The position numbers and the translations under genes were made by a program. This document shows, piece by piece, positions 56,780 through 64,000 of a stretch of 64,000 nt of DNA. A model generated the notes under the pieces. That model worked only from the letters and a program-made list of their open reading frames with translations, was not told the origin of the DNA and did no database searches. This stretch comes from Viridothelium virens. Lineage: Eukaryota > Ascomycota > Dothideomycetes > Trypetheliales > Trypetheliaceae. The stretch is taken from positions 310,001-374,000 of the forward strand of contig ML991790.1 in assembly GCA_010094025.1 (NCBI GenBank), written 5' to 3'. Position 1 is the first letter of the stretch. Each line of letters opens with the position of its first letter.

Positions 56780-59700
56780 CTTCAAGTATTATGTGGAGTA
56801 TACGTAACAGGTCGCTAAACAGAACAAGGTAGATTGGAAAAGGCCTCCCAAAGTTAGCATCACGTTGTGGAGCGTGGTAAGGGCAAAGCTTACAATCAGG
56901 ATTTGGTATAAACGAGTGGACTTGACAATATGTCAAGGATCAAAGGAGTGAGGCTGTTAGGAGATGCTGTTAGACATGGCAGGTTTTCAGTGGTTGAGGC
57001 AAACTCACTGTGCTGTATGAGCACTGGAGGGATGTGAATGAAGCCTTCCTGTGAATTTCCCGGAAAAGGTTGTTTGTATGGTGTAACAATCAATATTCCC
57101 CAGACATCTCCCCCTACCGACCGCTCGTGGTAAAGATTGTTGATTCACCAGCCAGGAGATGTCCGACTGTTATTTTTTGCAAGAACCGAGACCAAGCCTA
57201 GACGACGGGGAAATTGAGGGACGGTGGATTTCCCTTGTCCGAAAAATGAGTGCAGCCAAGCGAAAGCCACAGGAGAATGGAGGAAATATGGCGACAAATA
57301 TTACGTGCTCGCCGTTGGCCGTCAATGACAAAGAATTGAATGGCTGCAGGCGTGAGACCGACCAATGATAGCTCGATTACTTGTTATCTTTATTTCAATT
57401 CCAGCGGGAGCCTTCCGATCTTGGGCTTCTTGAAGTAAATTGCGTGGAAATTGGTGTAGTCGTCCTCGTGGTTGGGATCCAGAAACGAGGGTTTGGTGGA
57501 ACAAAGTACAGAAAGGGAGCGGGTGCAGGCTTGGAGGCGTCCAGACGGTCGGATTTAATCAGCGAACCGGGGGATTATTATATGCTAATTCCGCAGTGTC
57601 AAAGTTGAAAGGCAATGAGTGTCCGTAAGGGAAGGCGGAGAGCAGGTGTCGAGCGACAGCCGGATTGGAGATTTCCTCTGCGAAAGGGGCCCTGTGTACG
57701 GTAGGATGCGACGGGATGGGATGGTGACAGGTGACGGGGAGATTGGCCAGCTGCGAACCCTCTCAGCGCAGCGCGGTCGTCAGTCGAGTGTCGCAAATGC
57801 GTCGAGCGTGGTGGCGGGGAGAGAGGTGAGGGTCGCCGTCGGATGGATGGGGGCGGACGAGGAGGTGAAGAGTGAGGGCCGGAAGAAGAGGGAGATTGCG
57901 GGTTTGGCAGAGAGTCTCGGTGGTGCTGCAAGGCCACTGGCACCACTGGCACCGCTGGGGCAGGCACGGCAAGCTAGGGTAGGCGTGGGAAAGTAACTAA
58001 CTCGACCCAGCTAAACCGAGCTAGACCCAGCTAAACCCAGCTAAACCCAGCGAGATGCCCGGCAGGAGCAGGCTGGACAGAATTGCCAAAGCACCAAAGG
58101 CTGCACAAATTCTCCTCCCGATTTCCCACCAATTCCCCACCAATTCCACGCCCGGCCAACCGCACCCTTGGCCTGCCAAGCTTCTTTTGGTACACGACAA
58201 TCACGTTGCAGCGCCCACCCCTGTGCATTTAATCTCTCCCTCAGGCTCCTTCCTCGTGCCCCGATTCTCTCGAAGCACGCTTATCATTAGCAGCTCTCTA
58301 CCTAACCGATTCACCGCTGCCACTTCCATTCTCTCACTGCTGCAGGAGCACTGGAGTCTTCCAAGTGCAGAGTGCCAATAACGCGCCCCATCCTCGCGGC
58401 TAAGCACTAGTTATTGGATCTGTCCGTTAAAGGTAGCAGCCGTGTCCAGCTGTTGCGCATTATCACGGTAAGGTAGCCGAGTTTGCTGCGGCCAGCGGCT
58501 TGGGACCAATGGACCAAGCGACCAAAATAGCACCAGCAGAGTAACCACCGTAACCCTTAGGCGCCAACGACTCAATTGCTATTTGCTATTTGTCCTTTGC
58601 CCTTTAGCTTTCGATCCTCATTCCTCACGTTCTTGCCGATGCTGACGGTGGTCGAGATGAAAAGCAACGTGACCGTAGCCGAACTGCATTTCGTCATGTT
58701 TCTCCCTCTCGTCCAGTCTGGTGGTGCTGCGACCCCTCTGCTTGAGATCATGGTTGTTTGACCTCCTTGCCACACTTATGCTAGGAAGCACAGGACAAGG
58801 GCCAGATCGCAGGGTTACTCTTGACGGCCAAGTCGATGGCGGCGTGAGCGACAGGGATCTCCCTGTTGGTGTCAAGGGCGAAGCTCACGTTCCTGGCCGA
58901 GGTCAAGGGCAGCCGGCGACCAGGATGCAAGCCGTTTTCTCGTGGGGCACGCCCCTTCCGACTGTCAATTTCCCGATCGCAGCCAGTCGTGAGCCTTCAG
59001 GAGGCGTACAGCAAAAGCCGCAATCCGACTCCTCTGGTGCCTCTCATCCAAAGCGATCTCCACCTCCGCCCGTTGCCACCATCCTTATTGTCGTTAGCCT
59101 GATGCCTCTTTTTCTTTAGGCTCTCGTTGGAGAGATTGAGGGGCGCTTCATGCCTAAAGTAATAACCTTCAATCGCTCGAAGTCTTCGGCGCGCGTGTCT
59201 TAATCCACCGCGTCAAATATGATTGATTTCACTTTTTGTTTTCATCAGCAAATTACAGAGAATCATGGTACGGTCGAGAACTGTCCCATCGTTTTCCACC
59301 TCCTGATTAGCGTCGATCAATACGATGGTAAGCCATCGAAAGCAACATTTGTTTTTCCGCAGCTCTCCGTACCGCTCAACCAGAGTTCAAGTTTGTGGAA
59401 TAATGCGTGTTTAGTAGTACAGAAACTACCGTTACAATAGATTGTCTTTCTAGTGTATGCAGCCATGTCACTTCAATAGTCGAACCTTGTGTTGTTGTAG
59501 GTAAAGGCTGAGTAAAGACTCTACGCTAAGGGATACCATACCTATGGCACACATGCTTATCACCTTCAAGCTTAATTACAAATGGCGAAGAAAAGAAGGG
59601 AAATCAGTTTCAAACTCTTCCAGAATTCTTGTTACCTCGTGTGTCCAGGGTTCACGGCATCCTGCCTGCAGCCTTACGCCCCTGGGGTTTGTCTGTCGAA

Positions 59701-62069
59701 CCAGGCCGGTCCAGCCTGCATCGCACGTCTCACCGTTTCATCTTCGTCCCTTTGGACTCTAGTGTACCTCCTGTACGGAGTACCTGCGTCACATTCTTTC
59801 TTTGGGAGAATCGCTAGCTACGACTATCTTTTGCGAACTTTGTTGCAGAGACTATTGGCATCTCAAACGCGCTTGCATAGGCTGAAGGTGATCTCTTTGT
59901 TATTCTTCGGCACCTACGTGCGGCGAGCGTGTCAAACATCGTGACACTCTTACCCGTAACGTACATGGATCTACCAGCTGCGAGTGAAAGTCGCACTGGC
60001 ACTCGCGTTATCTTGCCACACAGGGTTTGCTTTCATCTTCTAAATGACGGATTCTCGCATGAGCAAATCGACATCAGCCAACGAAACCATTGTGCTCGAG
60101 CAAATACCATTCTCAGATGATCCTCCGTACACGTCCGCCGTGATACTTGCGTCAGGTATTTTGAAAACGCTAGAACAGGCTTCATGTCCGTTTTAGCGTT
60201 TTCTTTCTCATTGCGACTTGCCCTCAAACAGCAATGTCCCAGCCAGAATATCTGCCGATTGTGCTTCTAAGTGCTCCGTACCGAAGCACAGGTTACCAGA
60301 CACGATGATGTTACGAAAATTTGGCTCTGTGTGAAGACACCAACGGATGCAGGCTTCACGAAACCCGAGTAAGAGTCCACCACCACCAGCGCCTCTAGGC
60401 ACTGAACCCCCATTCAACGACCTCATTCCATCAATCGAGGAACATGCAAATCTAGGCTGAGAGTCAATTGCGCGTGTTCATTAATCGCAAGACTTGATCT
60501 TATTAAGGATAATTTCCCCTCTCAGAGCATCCATCTGTAGATAAAACCTGATGAATCCGACATTCGGCCATGTAGTCATCATGCACTTTCCTTCCCTACT
60601 CAGTCACTCGCAGCGCCGACCCGCAACAACCAGTAGCCACCACACTCTTTTCCTAATTTTACTGCAGGCAAGCCATCGAGGCGTCTTCCTTTCAGATGCG
60701 CGTTGGGTTCCGCTTGCTTCCAAAGATATAATGCTATGGTTCAGGCCGGGAAGACCGGAACCAATCTGAACCTCGTGCCAAAACAAATCAAGACGGACCC
60801 TTCCACATCCACATAAGTTTCTCCGCCTTGCAACTCGTCTGGAGCTGAAATTGCGTCCCATGGTCCAGCCAAGCCTTGCATGGTTCAGTCTATAGTGACA
60901 GCCAGGGCGGCGTAGGCAGGTGGCCTCTTACACAGCACAGACAGAAGTGGAATAGAACCTGAGTCGACGCTCTCGGACAGCTTGTCGTGTTGATTGGTAC
61001 CTGGAACTTGGATGGGCGTGGTGGGATATGTGCGGCGTGGGGGCTGCTGATCTGTCGTGCAGGTCGACGACTCGTACCTTCCACAAGCGGGACGCGGTTT
61101 AGAGAAACGAAGAAAAGCAAAGATACTGGTTTCATCGCGGACCCACGAGCATGTGAAAGTTTTTGAAGAAGAGGGAATCTTTGAAAATCTACAGAGCTCC
61201 AATTGGGTCAATGTGGGTGAGCTGCTCAAGTGGTTTTATTACTTGCAGGGTACGGCCTCAGTTTTGTAGGACCACTTAGAAAGCCGAAATAGACGAGTAT
61301 GAGATGAAAATTTGGAGAAATTTTCCAAAGAGGGCACAGAGTGACTTAGTGAGAGAGCTATCCTGCATGGAAAGAGTTGTCAAAAGCTTATAATAGCTAA
61401 TAAAATGGAGGATATTGGCTTTACAAATGAGGTCTGTAGCAATTTGATACTTATATCACGGGAAGATTAGATCTTTCATGGAGGGGGTTTTTTTGTCTTG
61501 GGAAAGAAAACAAGTCCTCTAATTCAGTATGTACAGATTATTAGAAAGCCCTTCTGATTCAGTGATATCTAACGATGTCGAATTATCCTCAGAGATGGAT
61601 GCGTCATTGACATACAAGAGATGTCCTAGAGGAAAGTCTACAGGAAAGGATTTCCAAAGGCTATGATGTTTAGCACTTGAATGAAATGTCGAGAACTGCT
61701 CGTAAGCTGATAAGCTTTAATACCACCCTGCACGAATATCTCGTTCAGGGTACTGCACCGCTCACCAGACGTCCGTGTAGTTCGGCTCATTGGTATTTGG
61801 TGTTTGTTGTACTTACCTGGCAGATGCGGGATGGTCCCGGACCATTCTTTGACGCTTGACGCTCTTCAAGTTTTGCCAGCTTCTATACTCCATCACCCCA
61901 CTCATCGACAAATACATCGCTATGGCGCAAGACTCTGAAACCTTACTCCTCATAATCGAATAGCCATTCCACCGACAATGGGCGGAAGCGATCCAGATGC
62001 CGTTTCCACATGGCGATATGGACGCCGTAAGCTAGAAGCCTGCGATTGAACGTCGACCTGGACAAGCTC
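56780..62069. other. Long gene-poor region upstream of MSB2
   Basis: 5.3 kb with no recognised coding sequence. It must contain the MSB2 promoter and leader (minus strand) and probably the far upstream region of the RBR ligase. Short open frames have no motifs. It includes the 10-bp tandem repeat at 58006-58055. Confidence 0.45.
58006..58055. repeat. 10-bp tandem repeat, five copies
   Basis: Five adjacent 10-bp units follow CCCAGCTAAA (three exact; the second and last are variants). The array sits about 1.2 kb upstream of the MSB2 start codon. Confidence 0.85.
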
Positions 62070-63965
62070 ATGGCCACCGTCTTTTCTGCAATAGTCCTGC
62101 CTCGCGGCAGACCCTGGAAGAGAAAACGCGACAAGGACTCCAATCAGTCCATCAGCGACTTGCGCAAGCCTCACCATGTGGCAATTGAGGCAGACGAGAA
62201 CGATATCAACGAACTCAACCTATACCTGATCATACTCGTCGAGATCTTTCCAGACATTCAGCCTGCCGTGTTTCGAGAAATGCTCATTCAGTTGGGACCC
62301 GAAAGTAGAGTGGAGGTTGTCACGGAACATCTTCTAAACGAAAAGGCAAGATGGGTCAAAGGGCGTATCCGGGTGAGCGCTCAGCCAGCAGTGGAGGCCA
62401 AGGCGGTTGACTCAGGAGAGCCAAGAATCTCAGATTGCGAAATCGCTCTTCCTCACGAAGAAACATTCCGAAGCACGTCATACAAGTCTGCAGTAAGATG
62501 TAGTCTCACGCAAGAGTTCAAATCACTTAGTCGATCCTCTATCGATGCCGTCCTTGCAGAATGCAACTATTCTTACTTTCGAAGTCGTGCGACACTAGTA
62601 GAAATAGCCTCAAGATCTTGGCGGTACTCTACATTAAACCTTTTAACGGGTCGCAAAGCCTCGCTGATTGACGAGATACCATTGATCACATCCAATTCGA
62701 AGCGTGACGGTGCGCCGCAAACTCCAGAACTTCAATCAACTGGGAGCTCCGAGCTCAATGAAGAAATCTACAAAAGGACTATCGCTCCTGTGGAGGAACA
62801 GCGAAAGCAGGAGTCTGAATCCAAAGATATGCAATACGCAAAAGAGCTTAACCAGGAACAAGCGGAGAAAGAAGGAGCGCTGTACGAATGCCAGTGTTGC
62901 TATACGACCACCACGTTCGAGTCGCTGGCAGTTTGCAGCTCCGAATGTCACGAAATTTGTTCTCGTTGCATCCGACATGCAGTGAACCAAGCCCTGTTTG
63001 GTCAAAATTGGACAACGACCATCAGTCTAGAAAAGTTTACGCTTAGATGCATAGCATCCACATCTGGTGAGTGCAGAGGCGTGATTGATGCCAGCTATGT
63101 CAAAAAGGCGCTTCTCGAGGATACCAACGGCGAAGAGATCTGGCGCAGCCTCGAAGATCGCGCCACCAGCCAAAGTTTAATCGAGAGCCAGATCTCATTG
63201 ATCAAATGTCCATTTTGCATGTACAGTGAAGAGGACCAAATTGCACATATCAAACCAATCTCGACGCCTTCTGTACTTTCGCAGCAAATATTTACTATCT
63301 GCGTCTACTTGGCTCTTTACATTTGGCAGCCTCTCAGTCCTTTGCTCACACTGTCGTTCGTATGCATGCTTGTTTGGATTACCTATGACCCTCTCCGAAC
63401 GTTCTTTGATTCGATCACTACGACACGTCTTGCTATTGCACGCCGGCGTCGAGGCTTCAAATTCATCTGCCGCAACTCGCGGTGCGGGACTAGTTCTTGC
63501 ATCGAGTGCCTAGCCCGTTGGAAAGATCCCCATAAATGTTTCGAGAATGAAAAAACCTCCCTACGCACCGTTATCGAGCGTGCCAAAGCAGACGCCGTGA
63601 AGCGCACCTGTCCGGTATGTCATACCTCCTTCGTCAAGGAGTCCGGGTGCAATAAGATGCGATGCGTTTGTGGCTACACTATGTGCTATGTATGTCGACA
63701 GCACATTGCTGCAAAGGATGGTTATAATCACTTCTGCACGCATTTCCAGGCGGTCCCGGGGGCATCTTGTACGGCTTGCGATAGATGCCATTTGTATAAG
63801 GCCGAGGACGAGGAGACAGCCGTGAAGAAGGCGGCTATCGCAGCAGAGAAGGAATGGAGAGAAAATGCTGGGGCGATAGGAAAGAAGGTTGATGCAGGCA
63901 ATAGGCCTAAGAGTTGGTTGAGTCTTGATACTGCACTGACCACGTTTGCGGAGGCCTTGCTATGA
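62070..63965 (+). CDS. RBR (RING-in-between-RING) E3 ubiquitin ligase, RNF216/Triad3-like, with membrane insertion
   Basis: An uninterrupted 631-residue frame from the ATG at 62070. The open frame continues a short way upstream without another ATG, so the N-terminus may be incomplete. RING1 is CQCCYTTTTFESLAVCSSEC (~residue 272 onward). The in-between-RING region contains LIKCPFC and a later cysteine-rich part FICRNSRCGTSSCIEC-WKDPHKC. Between these halves lie two adjacent hydrophobic segments (~residues 400-450, IFTICVYLALYIW; LLTLSFVCMLVWITYD) that look like a membrane hairpin. RING2 (~514-544) is CPVCHTSFVKESGCNKMRC, whose Cys at about residue 527 aligns with the catalytic cysteine that receives ubiquitin, followed by CGYTMCYVCR and HFCTHF. 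The N-terminal part has no recognised domain. Confidence 0.88.
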   Translation: MATVFSAIVLPRGRPWKRKRDKDSNQSISDLRKPHHVAIEADENDINELNLYLIILVEIFPDIQPAVFREMLIQLGPESRVEVVTEHLLNEKARWVKGRIRVSAQPAVEAKAVDSGEPRISDCEIALPHEETFRSTSYKSAVRCSLTQEFKSLSRSSIDAVLAECNYSYFRSRATLVEIASRSWRYSTLNLLTGRKASLIDEIPLITSNSKRDGAPQTPELQSTGSSELNEEIYKRTIAPVEEQRKQESESKDMQYAKELNQEQAEKEGALYECQCCYTTTTFESLAVCSSECHEICSRCIRHAVNQALFGQNWTTTISLEKFTLRCIASTSGECRGVIDASYVKKALLEDTNGEEIWRSLEDRATSQSLIESQISLIKCPFCMYSEEDQIAHIKPISTPSVLSQQIFTICVYLALYIWQPLSPLLTLSFVCMLVWITYDPLRTFFDSITTTRLAIARRRRGFKFICRNSRCGTSSCIECLARWKDPHKCFENEKTSLRTVIERAKADAVKRTCPVCHTSFVKESGCNKMRCVCGYTMCYVCRQHIAAKDGYNHFCTHFQAVPGASCTACDRCHLYKAEDEETAVKKAAIAAEKEWRENAGAIGKKVDAGNRPKSWLSLDTALTTFAEALL

Positions 63966-64000
63966 GCTTATCGGTTTCTTTGAAGCAGAGAAAAACTTCG

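Noticed and set aside
62031-62069. Upstream extension of the RBR ligase beginning at a TTG codon (62046)
   Set aside because: TTG is not a usual fungal start. The first in-frame ATG is at 62070. An upstream exon is possible but no in-phase splice junction was found.
1-64000. CRISPR arrays, bacterial operons, insertion sequences, rRNA genes
   Set aside because: Not found. The intron-rich gene structure is that of a fungal nuclear genome, where CRISPR and operons are not expected.

Overview
This window comes from the nuclear genome of a filamentous ascomycete, most likely Pezizomycotina. The evidence is the dense short spliceosomal introns (about 45-125 nt, GT-AG, often with a CTAAC-like branch site), a Zn2Cys6 regulator, a UapA-type purine permease, a mucin of the MSB2 type, an EED-type Polycomb subunit and a tRNA-Glu with a short intron. 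There are no bacterial, plasmid or viral modules. Exon boundaries were worked out by reading frames across candidate splice sites. For nearly every multi-exon gene the summed exons are an exact multiple of three, which supports the models.

Layout. 0.5-5.3 kb: a 3-hydroxyisobutyrate/6-phosphogluconate dehydrogenase-like enzyme (+), a STEEP1/CXorf56-family protein (-), tRNA-Glu(CTC) (-) and a Zn2Cys6 regulator (-). 5.3-10.3 kb: gene-poor. 10.3-21.5 kb: FKBP12 (-), histidinol-phosphatase (-), NUR1 (-) divergent from the V-ATPase F subunit VMA7 (+), NPC2 (-) and a tandem-PAS protein (-). 23.7-34.1 kb: PRC2 subunit EED (+), a secreted cysteine-rich surface protein (+), a DUF4188 protein (+) and the OLE1 delta-9 desaturase (-). 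36.2-43.5 kb: NCS2 purine permease (+), a DhaK-only dihydroxyacetone-kinase-like protein (-), a MOSC-domain protein (-) and a Rad51 paralogue (+). 44-57 kb: a GPI-anchored PEBP-like protein, a Ser/Gly/Gln-rich secreted protein, a broken ankyrin-AAA gene and the 1.6-kilo-residue mucin MSB2, all on the minus strand. 57-62 kb: a long region without recognisable genes, with a 10-bp tandem repeat upstream of MSB2. 62-64 kb: an RNF216-like RBR ubiquitin ligase (+).

Most genes are unlinked housekeeping functions: histidine synthesis, vacuolar acidification, sterol transfer, fatty-acid desaturation, purine uptake and DNA repair. They do not form an operon or a metabolite cluster. Three features stand out. 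The ankyrin-AAA gene has an in-frame TAG plus substitutions in Walker A, Walker B and sensor 1. The DhaK-like protein has lost substrate-binding features and the kinase half. The RBR ligase has a hydrophobic, probably membrane-embedded insertion inside its triad. I found no clear candidate for an entirely new multi-gene system. The strongest leads are these three divergent proteins and the large surface proteins.
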